Origin: Tetmemena sp. SeJ-2015
Taxonomy: Eukaryota > Ciliophora > Spirotrichea > Sporadotrichida > Oxytrichidae
Assembly: GCA_027382625.1 (NCBI GenBank)
Contig: JAJKFJ010020631.1
Location: forward strand, 1-31,142
DNA: 31,142 nt
Direction of reading: 5' to 3'
This document shows, piece by piece, positions 21,438 to 31,142 of the stretch; the first letter of the stretch is position 1; each line of letters begins with the position of its first letter. The notes below the pieces were generated by a model that had not been told where the DNA came from, did no database searches, and worked only from the letters and a program-made list of their open reading frames with translations. Made by a program: the position numbers and the translations under genes.

Positions 21438-21694
21438 GTGTATATCTGTTTGTGGACGAAATCTAACTCTGTTGGTTTAACTTTAAATTACAATTTAATT
21501 CCATCGAATAGTTTATAATCGCACTTTGTATGTGTGTAATAGGTTTTAGAGTTATTAAATTGAAGATGTTGTAAATGGAATAATAGTACTGATTGATTAG
21601 CAGGTTTTTAAACTGTAATTTTATAACCTTTCTATAAAGAGCAGACAAATAATTTATATGTATGTGATTTATTTGTAATGAGCTTGATTAGTAA

Positions 21695-23424
21695 ATGAGT
21701 CTGACCCGAAGAACAAGCAAACTGCACCAGCATGTTCAAAAGTTGAAAGAGATTGGAGCCAAAAGGGAGGAGGAGCAAAGCAATCTAGAGAGGAGGAAGT
21801 TTAGCGAACCTCCCATTTCAATTTATATTTCAATAGACCAGCTAAATTAAACATTAATTATTATTTAAGAAGTAATCTTTTCAGCTCTAGAAGTCACTAG
21901 GATTTCAAAAGCGCATGAAGAAAACCAAAACGACTCTACCAACTCCCCAACAAGCAACTTTTTCATTAGAGCTTTCTCCAACCAATTATTTATTTCTAAT
22001 TCGACCATGATGACTTTAACTTGGAAAATTTGCAGAGTAACTTTTCTTAACAGTCACTCATTAACTCAAACTAAAACTTCAAAGGTCTCTCCCAAATTTA
22101 AATGTGAGTGTGCTTGCATCTTAAAAAGGAAGTGAGAAGCATAACTACCAAGGCTAAAAGCAAGTGAAGGAGATCATCCAGCCGCTTGTTCTCAATGACT
22201 CCCTTTTGCTATAACCGATAGGAGGACAAAAATCAAAGGATAGATCCAAGTTCAATTAAACTAGCAAGTAGTCACCTAATAAACCAAATGACAACAATAG
22301 GAAGAGATTCTTAGAAGGAATTAAATTTTCCAACTAAGAAATCACCTACTAAATTAGAGACTTTCTTATCTTTTTGTATATGAGCCTTCCCCAATGATAG
22401 TGGTTTAGTATGAGGATGAGCCTACTCCTCAATCATCCAAGAAGCTTAAAAAATCCCCTGACTCTAAATTCGTTAAGCTTCCAAGCTCTTTTTCTAAGCA
22501 TGATACTGGAAAAGCCTCTATGGATCAACTCAATCTAAATTCTTCATTGAACAAGTTCTCGATATTAAGACTTTTAAATTTGGTTTCTTATATTGAAAGC
22601 ACCTGAAATTTAGTAAGGGAAGTTATCTTTGCCTGAGATAAGAGCCACCCATGCTATAACTCCCACCAATTGAAGTTTAATATACTATGTTTTAGTTTGA
22701 TGCTGATAAACGAGGAGTCAGCTTCTTAGAACATGTCAAGCACGAATTTAAACGAAACCTTCGACCATAACCTGCAGAAGCTGAAATTTGCTGTTGCTCA
22801 AAGACTCAAGAACAATCTGAAAAGCACCTTTCAACAGTCAGAGAACGACTAGGAGGAGAGTAAGAAAGCGACAGGTATGATAAGCATGAAGTCATTCAGG
22901 AGTAAGAATCAAGAAATTATAAAGAGTGAAATTGAAAAGCAGAAGAGCTTCCACTCCATTGATGAAAACTACAGATACGAGTTGCAAGACTAGGAAGAGC
23001 AAATTACAAAATATTCATTTATCATTACGCTTTGTTGATTTAGCAAATGAATTAAACACAGAACTTGTTGAAGGTGTAACATAAGAAGGATAGGAAGCAA
23101 GTAATGACTCCACTTCGCTTTAGTTTCCTCAACACAACTAACAACGATTTAGGAATCCTAATTAACAAGAAAATGAGACCTAGTTTGGAAAATATAGAGA
23201 GTTTAAATCCATAGGAAAATGAGAATTTCGAAGAGGATTTAGAGTTTTACCAGTCATCTGACCTCAGAAATCAAGATCAAGCTGGGGAAGATAGTAAGAG
23301 CACTGCTAAGATTGATCCTTTAGAAGAGGAGTTTAGCAAATAGCTGCAAGAGTAAAGTCAAATTTATTAAAATAATTTTAATTTAGAATAAATTAATCAT
23401 AAGAATTCCTTTATTATGAAATGA
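21695..23424 (+). CDS. Ser/Asn/Gln-rich protein of unknown function
   Basis: Starts MSLTRRTSKLHQHVQKLKEI at 21695; TGA at 23422-23424 after NHKNSFIMK. Open segments in order: a basic coiled start; QLQKSLGFQKRMKKTKTTLP; FDHDDFNLENLQSNFSQQSL; NYQGQKQVKEIIQPLVLND; YEDEPTPQSSKKLKKSPD; ETFDHNLQKLKFAVAQRLKN; KSEIEKQKSFHSIDENYRY; and PLEEEFSKQLQEQSQ. At least five AT-rich interruptions must be removed (about 21835-21880, 21990, 22100-22130, 22330-22390, 22570-22690, 23010-23045). Composition resembles the gene at 17236, but I found no shared motif. Function unknown. Confidence 0.6.
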
Positions 23425-23636
23425 GAATTCTTATGAAGAGATGTAAGAATCATGATTTTTTAATTCTTAATTTATCAATTTTTAAAGCTAATCAATTATT
23501 TCGCAATAATTTTTAAAATAGAAGCGTAATTAGAAGTTAAATAAATAAATTAAAGCCTCCTTTCTTTAATTTTTATAACTCATAATAGAAGAATGCTATA
23601 TTTAATAATTTTACTCTATAAATCTTGATTGTAACT

Positions 23637-26600
23637 ATGGATAAAAACATTCAAGATAATTAATAATTTTAGCGTTTATAAGACTAGGATTGTGCCGATG
23701 GAGTCGACCATGGTAATAAACTCAGAGCGGGTTTACTGGGATTGAATTTGATAAAAGATAAAAGCTAGTGTATATGTTTTGTATCTTGAATTATAGTTCC
23801 ATAACTTACAAGAGTCACTCAGAAATAGAATCAGAGGTCAAAACACAGAGGAGATTCACAATCGAAATCTTTTACTCTATTATATCCTATTTACTCATAT
23901 TTTAATCAAATACAACTAATGAACTCTAACAGAAATCCTTTTATGAAAGCTTTCGTAACTCCTCTTAGTACTTCTCGACTAAATAAGAACATGCTCTCAA
24001 TTACTTTAGACTAGTAGTATAATTTTAATTTCCCAGGACTTAACCAATAGACTTAAAAATGTTTCACCCCAACTACTTGACTCATATAGGCTATACGCTT
24101 CTACTAAAAATTCTCCCACGCAACTTACTTCTACTTATAGAAATCCTTTCTCAAAGACTTAAAAATCTAATTTACTCTCAGCCACTTAAAAGTCTTAGTT
24201 CCTTCATCAGCAAATTGAATCCCAACTTATTATATAATTAAAGTGTAGAACATCCATTAATCGATGTTATTTTAGCAATAACAATGAAAGCTTATAAAAG
24301 GCTCATCTTAAAAAGGCTAAAATTAGGAATTTGAGAAATAAGCCAACGCTTACAGAGCACGAAGTTGATAATATTTTCAATGCTAAAATATTGGATTAGG
24401 ACAGTGCACCTCTCCAGTGTCAAAGAGATAATTTCATAGAGTACTGTACCCTGAAGTGCATCAATGGAAAACTAAAGCTTCAAGATCATGGTCTTGGCTA
24501 ACACTCTGCTTAAGAGCTGTGTCTTATTCTAATGGGCTATAAAATTTCTGAGAAACTGCATAAGGAGATGGAGCAACTACAAAAGAAGCAAGCTTCATAG
24601 ATCCAGATTGAATAGAAGAAAACTTCTTACGTCACATACTTGGTAAAATTAATAAACTTACCTGTTGTAGGACTTGTCTTAGAACTAGTTGAAGGATGAA
24701 GGAGTAGCCCTCATAATGCATGCAGTTAAGAGAAGCAACTCTCTTATCTATCTTGACTTGTCATCCACCGATTTAACTCACTGAGGTGCCGAGAGAGTTT
24801 TCAAGTCTCTACGATTAAACTAGTCCCTTGTGCAGCTGAGACTTAGCAATCAAGATGGCAACTACAAGAATTAGATTGGAGTTAACTGCTTAGAATTATT
24901 GCAGGAACTGTTCTAGAAGAACTAATTTTTGGCTTACTTAGACTTGTCAAGCAACATGTTTGGAAATGTAGGCTTGGAGATGATAGCAAGGGCACTTAAG
25001 GAGAATAAGACTCTCATAGAGTTGGAGCTATCAAACTGCGACATTAATTCAAAAGCAGCGCCTATCTTGAAAGTATGGCTTATGGATTTTGAGTAGTTTT
25101 ATTTTCCCGTTCAAAGCCTGAATCTAAGTTGAAATAAATTGAAGAATGCTGGGGCGAAGGCAATCACTGAAGCTCTGCTGGATAATAAGCTCTCAAAGAT
25201 AAAGAAACTGAACCTTGCAAACTGCAAAATATCAGGAAAAGAGGGTTTTAAGTCAATGTTTTAGGCTGTGAGGGAGAATGGCACTATTGAAAATCTCATC
25301 GTAGATGATAACTTCATAGATTTCACTAGCTGCTCTGCTATTAGTTACGCCTCGAGGTCTAACAAGTCACTCAAGACTTTGAGTTAATTAAATTAATAGA
25401 ATATTGTGTATATAGTCTAAACGCATGTGGTATTGATGATAGAGGGATGTACTACATAGTGGACATGATGGCTAACGCTTTCAGTCTTTAGCATCTTTTC
25501 CTTGGTTACAACAAAATTGGGTTGGAGAGCATGCAGCGATTCAATGAGATGTTTTACAAGTGCAGACGACCCTTTGGACTAAAGACTCTTGATCTCTAAG
25601 GGAATAACTTAACAGTAATTTCTTATATCCTTAATAAGCTTATGTGTAGGATGAAAGTGGGTTCTTACTAGCTCAAGGCCTCTCCTTCCCAAATGAGTTA
25701 CAGAAACTGATAGTGAGGAACAACGCCCTTCAGCTAAAGACAATTTAAAAGCTCATGAGGTTCTGAAATCAACTAAGTTCTGCAAACTAAATCACATAGA
25801 CTTGGCTTACAACTTGTCAATGCCGCATCGGCTGTTGGCTGACATGCAGAAGATGATATTAGAGAATAAGAATCACTAGCGACGAATGCAGAACAAAGCT
25901 ATGAACTACTACAAAGACATGATGACCAGGGTGGACTACAAAGATGAGTATCTCAACACTTGTTTATTATATACCACTTAGATATTCATGCAGTTTCTGA
26001 CCAAGCAGAATGAAAGCTTGAAGGAGTCCTACAAAGTTACTGAAAGGGACCTTGAGCAACTTCAGAAAGAAAGTGCTGAAAAGTATGCTTAGCTTTTGGA
26101 GGAGAAAAAGGCAGTTGACAAAGAACTGGAGGAGGTTTCCTCAATTTTTCCACAACTTAGGAAGAAACAAATTTGTATAAATTGTTTTCATATTAGATGT
26201 TAATATAATTGTTAAGCTTCAATTTAAAATTAGTCGACTTTTTATTTTATCAAATAAGATGGTGGATACAATTTGCTCAATCTTATCTTCATAAAGAAGT
26301 TTTTTATGTAAATTTCACTCTAATTATTAATTGAGTTTTATATCAGTTTTTATTAAAATATATATTTGAGGTTGTATAATTGTTGAAACAACTGATAAGA
26401 TGAAGGAGAAGGAAAGAGAACTAGAGAGGTATTAAGATGAAAAGTAGAAAGTAGTAGATGAAATAACCAGCATTAAGCAAACTATCAAGCAACTCAAAAA
26501 CTATTCATTATGATAAATAAGTGCTTCATAATCTTAAAACGACATTAAGAATGTTGGACTAGCGTTAAACAAAGAAAAGAGACTTGCCAAGAGAGAAATC

Positions 26601-26709
26601 TAGGTTGAGGAAGTCAAAGCTAAAAAAGTATTTTATTTAAGCTCAGAGACACATTGCTAACTTAGATTACAAACAAATGGAAATGAAGTACTTCCTTATG
26701 AAAGTTTGA
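23637..26709 (+). CDS. Leucine-rich-repeat (ribonuclease-inhibitor type) and coiled-coil protein
   Basis: Starts MDKNIQDNQQFQRLQDQD at 23637. A low-complexity Ser/Asn/Gln N-terminus leads to a helical part (LCLILMGYKISEKLHKEME, about 24510-24570), then about nine 28-residue LRRs (for example YLDLSQNQLKDEGVALIM, YLDLSSNMFGNVGLEMIA, LNLANCKISGKEGFKSM, HLFLGYNKIGLESM). A long coiled coil follows (SLKESYKVTERDLEQLQKES, then KMKEKERELERYQDEKQKVV), ending HIANLDYKQMEMKYFLMKV at TGA 26707. IESs have AGT, ACAA and AAGC pointers, plus a longer one at about 26150-26395. Two in-frame TGA codons fall inside LRRs (24782, 25130). LRR plus coiled coil recalls LRRC45-like centrosomal proteins, but this is only a resemblance. 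Confidence 0.78.
24782..24784 (+). other. In-frame TGA codon inside an LRR
   Basis: Reads STDLTH-TGA-GAERVFKSL. The repeat keeps its 28-residue length if TGA counts as one residue, aligning with LKDEGVALI of the previous repeat. A CCGA repeat (24768-24771, 24789-24792, 21 bp apart) could mark an IES, but removal would shorten the LRR. Confidence 0.7.
25130..25132 (+). other. Second in-frame TGA codon inside an LRR
   Basis: Reads SLNLS-TGA-NKLKNAGAKAI, again at a variable LRR position where W, G or R is common in this family. The frame continues open and conserved on both sides. Confidence 0.7.
25382..25416 (+). other. IES with AGT pointers, 32 bp removed
   Basis: AGT at 25382-25384 and 25414-25416. 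Excision joins NKSLKTLS to LNACGIDDRGM, continuing the LRR array. Confidence 0.75.
25720..25743 (+). other. IES with ACAA pointers, 20 bp removed
   Basis: ACAA at 25720-25723 and 25740-25743. Excision gives LIVRNN-LKAHEVLKSTK and repairs a frame change. Confidence 0.75.
26617..26642 (+). other. IES with AAGC pointers, 22 bp removed
   Basis: AAGC at 26617-26620 and 26639-26642. Excision gives VEEVKAQRHIANLDYKQM, leading to the TGA stop at 26707. Confidence 0.75.
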
Positions 26710-27006
26710 CCAATTTTGCAGCCAAGTTTGAATAACATTTGAACTACAATTTTAAAAGTAATACAAATAATGCATAGCTCACTAATAAAAATTAATATTT
26801 TTATAATCTCTATTGAATCTGCTCAATTAGTTCAAGATAAGAAAGAATTCGCAATTAATCATCAATGTTTAAATATATTTTCAGTCTGAATGTGAGATAA
26901 CTATTCTTGTGAAGGACTATTCTTTTACATTTTAGGATAAAAAGAATGTTAAACTCTATTTGATCTTCTTCTAGTAAAACTGATAAGAAAAATAAAATGG
27001 TCCCTA
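26710..27006. other. AT-rich convergent intergenic spacer
   Basis: About 300 bp between two convergent stops. No feature seen beyond likely 3' ends. Confidence 0.45.
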
Positions 27007-30000
27007 TCATTCTTAGTAAACGCACTCTGAGAGCCATGGATGCTACATGGCCTCTTTTGCTGAGGGTCTCTTAGTTGGGTCTATTTCGAGTAGCCACCTA
27101 ACGAAGTCTTAAATATAAAAAACTTTTCAATGAAATACTAATCATCGCACTTGAGTCTATGCTTGAGGGTAGTTTTCTTAGGGACAAGAATTAAATAAAT
27201 GAATGTGGATCTTGAGTTCGTCATCTCCTGCACCTCCACCCAGACCTCCTCTAGTTTTCTTCTTCTACTATGCTCTGTTTGAATCTGACTAGTTGTTCTG
27301 ACTCTCTTGCTCTTCTTCAGCCCCACCCTCTTGGTATATCAGACCTTCTCTGGTGAAGAAACTGCTCACAAGTCTCCCTTCCTTCATCATGTACTCAGGG
27401 ACAGGTCCAATTATTCCTAGCACTCTGCTTAGCAACCCTTGAACAGAATATAAATGAGAGCAAATATTAAATTTAAGACTCGTTTTGGAAAAGTACATAG
27501 CCAGTGTAAAGCTCAGCAAGTATACAGCCGAGACTCCACATGTCTATTTTATAGTCATATCTACATCCTAGGATTACTTCAGGCGCTCTGTAGGAACGAG
27601 ACTGCACGTAACTGCTTAAGTGATCGTGAATAAAGCACGATGAGCCAAAGTCTATAACCTTTACTTCGCATCTTGAATAAGACTTAATCAAGATATTTTC
27701 TGGCTTAAGATCGCAGTGAATCAGTCTTAAGTTGTGGATAATTAAATTAATGCAAAATTAAATAAGATGAAATCAAGGGCTGTAAGAATCTGCTTTGTGA
27801 TCCTTTGTAGTCTGCTTATAGTGAAGTATGGTTATCCTTTCTCTACATCTCTGTTATACTTAGAGTATTCAATAGAGATTGTCCCTCAGCAGCTCTTAAT
27901 GGAATGATAATTTAATTTCTCTGTGACAATGAATAGATGCTCCTTGTGGTAGAAGAAATCGTAGAGCTTGAGTAGATGCTTTTCATCCAGATTTTCACAA
28001 TTGGCTTAGATGTAGCGGAGGAGTTTGATTTCATCGATACTCTGGTCGAAGTAGTCTTTGTTATTCTCTATGATTTTCATGCACACCATCTACTCAGTGT
28101 GGATGTCAACAATATAAATAGTAGTCATAACACTGGATTGCCTTTAGAAAAAGGCAGCTGATCCCAAGTACTCAAAAAGAATCAATATTAAAAATTACTA
28201 AGATAAATCAACGACTTGATACCTGCCTGCGACAATCGAGCCAATGACGATTGGGAATTCCTTGGTCCCCTTCGAAGCCAGTTTTCTCCCTGTCAAAAAC
28301 AACTCTGAGTGAGTAGCAGTCGTAAATTACGCTATCAAACTCAGCAGGGTAGAACTCATCGTTTGAAGGCATGAACTTTATCCAGGAAGGGAGCACTGAG
28401 GCTTTGCGGCCATCTTCCTCCTCTGCTGCGTTCTCCTACTCGATCTGTTCTTCATCATTTTGAGAAACAGAAGCTCCTGCCAATTCATCATCACCCAAGT
28501 TAATTGGTTGTGGTGGCTTCAATCTTCTTTTCCTTCTTTTGCTATTAAAATAATATAAAATTAGTTTATTGTATCATCCTTTTTATAATAATATTTCATT
28601 TACTCGAAAGATGTTCTTATTTAAAGTTAACTATATATATTTAGTTTTCTAAATAATTTTCTTTTTATTTTTATAAATTAAAGGTAATATGCTATTGGAG
28701 TTTCTAGAGCATCATGGCTGAGTCGTCTTTCTTGACTGCGAGCATTTCTTGCTGCTTCTTTCTGTAGAGCTCTCTTTGCTGTTGCCACTCCTTGGTGTCG
28801 GGTCTAATTGCTCTGGCTGGGAAGTTGTTACAACATAAACATAAGCCCATACCATCCCCATATTGAGTTATAATGTCTGCAAGTTCTTTGCAGCTGGCTA
28901 CGAAGTTTTCTTCATTAACGACATAGATCTCAAAACCAGGGTCATCGTCATCATTGTAGTCATCCACTCCCTCCTTGTTCATAAACTGAATCTCCTCATT
29001 TGGGAAACACGAATGACTGGCTGTTTTAGAAGAAAGGATCCATCTGCATGCTAAATCATTGAAGGGCATCTTCCCAGTATTTCTGCTAAATCATATCGTC
29101 AAGCTAATCAAAATTATAAGCATAGAGATAAACTAATCATCTCCATAGGGACCCTTTGACAGCCTCTTGCTTCCAACTCCTGGCAAAGAACTATCTCTTC
29201 CTTTCATGGAGATAGGATTTGATATCTTGCCTAGTTAAAATGGCTCAGTGGCAGGATTGCCAACAATAGGTGAGAGGTCGTTCTTGCCTCCATCTGCTTT
29301 AATTTGCGAGAAAGAGTCGTCATTTATATGGAAAGTTGGACTGTCTATCGTTGTTGTCTTCTAACCCAGCTCCTCCTACTCCTCCTGCTGGTGGAGCGAA
29401 TAACTCATTCACACTATCGTTGATATCTTGCGCCAATTGATCAACTAATTATATTAACTAGAAAAATATTAAGATTGATCAAGGTTAACTTCTCCATTGG
29501 CATTTTGGCCGAATCTTGGCAGTTCGTCTTCATCCTCTTCTTGAAGTTAGGAATGTGTAGGCAGCACCTTTTTGAAAGACAGATTAGGATTGTTCATAGC
29601 AGATTTTTGCAAGAATTCACTTTGGTTGAAGAGAGAAGAACTGCTGAGGTCTTGGAAAGATGTCAGCATTCTCCACCATTTTTTAAAAGGCATCAACGTT
29701 GAAAATCTTCTCGATCTTTGCGTTAAGCTTGTCATCTGCTATCAGGTTAGGCTTACCCACAATTCTGTTCATTAATTTTTCCATTATCTCCTCAGTTTGA
29801 ACTTTGTCAAATGAGAAAAAATCAATCACATCAAATACTATGCTATAAGATTTATATTAGAGAGAATTGGTGTTTGAGGGTGCTGACTGCTTGAGGGGCA
29901 CTGACTCCCCATTAGCTCTGAGCTCCTCCTTATTCTTCTTGAGTTCTTCTTGCTTTATAGCCTTGCGAATGATTCTCAGCGTCTTCTCTTAGTTTTCCTT

Positions 30001-30175
30001 GTTTAGTTGTTAGTCCTTGGCGGGTGCTTTGGGCTGCGTAGTTTGAGCCACCAATTAAAATAAACTCAACCTATAATTTAAATTACTTGAGGTCTGTTTT
30101 TAATCCCTGAGCAACTTCCAGTAGATTTTTGGATTCGCAGAACTTGATAAGCTCTTCCAGCGTCTGTTTGTTCAT
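27007..30175 (-). CDS. LisH-like / DYRK-family (DYRKP/plant-type) protein kinase
   Basis: Starts [20 protein letters not shown] at 30175, a LisH-like helix pair as in DYRKP kinases. Long charged and Ser-rich regions follow, including [17 protein letters not shown] (about 28900-28960). The kinase domain has [106 protein letters not shown] and [20 protein letters not shown]. It ends ECVYQE at TGA 27007. HRD is HCD here, as in DYRK relatives; DFG and APE are intact. The kinase segment has no ATG of its own, which supports one gene. IESs use GAC, ATC and GAG pointers. A few 1-nt frame oddities remain (27869, about 28145, about 29000). Expected to autophosphorylate on Tyr and act on Ser/Thr targets. 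Confidence 0.82.
27737..27768 (-). other. IES with ATC pointers in the kinase catalytic loop, 29 bp removed
   Basis: Minus-strand ATC at 27768-27766 and 27739-27737. Excision gives [19 protein letters not shown], the standard catalytic loop. Confidence 0.8.
27893..27921 (-). other. IES with GAG pointers, 26 bp removed
   Basis: Minus-strand GAG at 27921-27919 and 27895-27893. Excision joins HLFIVTE to LLRDNLY, the kinase hinge region. Confidence 0.75.
28105..28126 (-). other. IES with GAC pointers, 19 bp removed
   Basis: Minus-strand GAC at 28126-28124 and 28107-28105. Excision joins AIQCYD to IHTEQMVCMK, leading to the ATP-binding Lys. Confidence 0.75.
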
Positions 30176-30290
30176 ATTTAGCTTACTTATAATTATAATC
30201 TTAGATTTCAAAATATTTGAATTCAATAACACTCAAGTAAGAAAATTCTCTCTTTCCAAATTAGTTAAAAATTTTTTAAAAAAAAAGATT

Positions 30291-31109
30291 TCAAAACTCG
30301 TCCATGATTGTTCTCTTGATAACTGGTAACTAAGAGAAAGATAAATATTAATGAGTAAATATCTTACAGTGACATTTAGAATGCCTTTATCAGAGACGAA
30401 TTGGCTTTTCCCTTGTCCTTATCCACTGGGTAAGGAAGGAAGTGTTTTAGGACGTGAGTGGGACTCTGAACCACTATCATTTAATGTTAAATGTCTAACT
30501 GAATTTGATTCAGCTTTGCACCTGGAGATATATCTTCACTAGCAAAGAGTCACAATGGATAGATGAAGGATCTCTGTCTGAGAGTCCCAAGAAAACATCT
30601 TCAGTACCCACATGCTGTTTGAACAACACCTAAAGAAAATTCTTAGCTAATTGTGTCCATAAATTTGCAAATTCGTTAGATAAGTGCTTACCTCAAACTC
30701 TGGCTATATTCTATCATCGGGCATTTCCTCTTGCTAGATGTTGACTTCCTCTTCACTCCATATATCGTTCTTCTTGTCTGTCTTTTTCTTATCCTCCTAT
30801 TACTTCTTAATAGATTCCTCAGTGGCTCCTCCCTTGGCATCTCTGTTGAAAGTCTTCACCTCAACTAAGCATAGTTCATATTAATAGAAGGGCAATACCT
30901 TTTGCATTTGGCTTGGCGAGTTCTTTCTTCTCCTTGCCTCCCTAACCAATTGTTCCTGGGTTGAGTGCAGATCCATAAATGTGAGTGGATTAATCATCGT
31001 CATTTAACTATATTTAATCTTTAACTTCTCTAACTGAAAGTGATAGAGAGTAGTTACCTACCCCAACTAATTCCTTAAGAGCTTCAATTTGCTGAAATCC
31101 GTATTCCAT
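30291..31109 (-). CDS. DNAAF6: PIH-domain dynein arm assembly factor (DNAAF6/PIH1D3-like)
   Basis: Starts MEYGFQQIEALKELVG at 31109 and ends LPVIKRTIMDEF at TGA 30291. Motifs follow PIH1D3 order: GSALNPGTIGQGG, DIWSEEEV, PEFEVLFKQHVGTEDVFLGL, DPSSIHCDSLLVKIYLPGAK, HFLPYPVDKDKGK and ILNVTLPVIKR. In animals and algae this protein works with HSP90/R2TP-type cofactors to pre-assemble axonemal dynein arms in the cytoplasm, which fits a ciliated cell. At least four introns (about 31005-31060, a second near 30870-30900, a third near 30645-30690, 30328-30365) and small IESs interrupt it. One near 30420 is needed to join the PVDK region to FVSDKGILNVT. Length is close to that of the family. Confidence 0.85.
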
Positions 31110-31142
31110 TTTATCTATAGTTCTCTTTTTATAATCTCAAAA

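Noticed and set aside
21184..21480. 98-codon plus-strand open frame opposite the small charged protein
   Set aside because: Antisense shadow of the higher-GC gene at 20980-21437; Ser/Cys/Leu-rich composition is typical of a reverse frame.
24768..24792. CCGA repeats flanking the first in-frame TGA of the LRR gene, 21 bp apart
   Set aside because: Removal would keep the frame but delete seven residues of a well-formed 28-residue LRR, so it is probably coincidental.
1..31142. Search for transposons, CRISPR arrays, tRNA/rRNA genes and telomeric repeats
   Set aside because: No transposase motifs, regularly spaced repeats, cloverleaf-like genes or C4A4/G4T4 runs were seen by eye.

Overview
The window reads as germline (micronuclear) DNA of a ciliate, most likely a spirotrich of the Oxytricha/Stylonychia kind. 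TAA and TAG occur freely inside genes where conserved proteins tolerate Gln, and genes end at TGA. Introns are tiny (about 22-55 nt, GT..AG). Nearly every gene is also broken by short AT-rich insertions that are not introns: they lack GT..AG ends, shift the frame, and are bounded by 2-6 bp direct repeats. Removing the insertion plus one repeat copy restores a conserved protein. This is the MDS/IES/pointer arrangement of an unprocessed ciliate germline genome. Species assignment is inference.

Layout, left half (minus strand): an unrecognised coiled-coil gene (1-1530); a B-box/WD40 protein (2238-4547); the dolichol-pathway mannosyltransferase ALG11 (4719-6805); a class II histone deacetylase (7249-10233); an ankyrin-repeat protein (10584-12004); and an unrecognised coiled-coil gene (12451-13290).

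Centre: a GPCR fused to a phosphatidylinositol-phosphate kinase, in two pieces. The seven-helix receptor and the start of the kinase lie on the plus strand (13675-15718). The rest of the kinase lies on the minus strand (17105-15825). A 13-bp inverted repeat marks both break points, and joining there rebuilds the ATP-binding lysine segment. This is a scrambled gene with an inverted MDS block and is the main discovery of the window. It is followed by a Ser/Asn/Gln-rich gene (17236-about 20723, plus), a small charged protein (20980-21437, minus) and another Ser/Asn/Gln-rich gene (21695-23424, plus).

Right end: a leucine-rich-repeat/coiled-coil gene (23637-26709, plus) with two in-frame TGA codons; a LisH-like DYRK/DYRKP-type kinase (27007-30175, minus); and a PIH-domain axonemal dynein assembly factor of the DNAAF6/PIH1D3 type (30291-31109, minus).

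The genes do not form a pathway or operon. In such ciliates each locus would be expected to become its own small macronuclear chromosome after IES removal and, for the receptor-kinase, inversion of one segment. I saw no rRNA, tRNA, CRISPR array, telomeric repeat or recognisable transposon. Exact exon/MDS borders were worked out by hand, so many boundaries inside genes are approximate.
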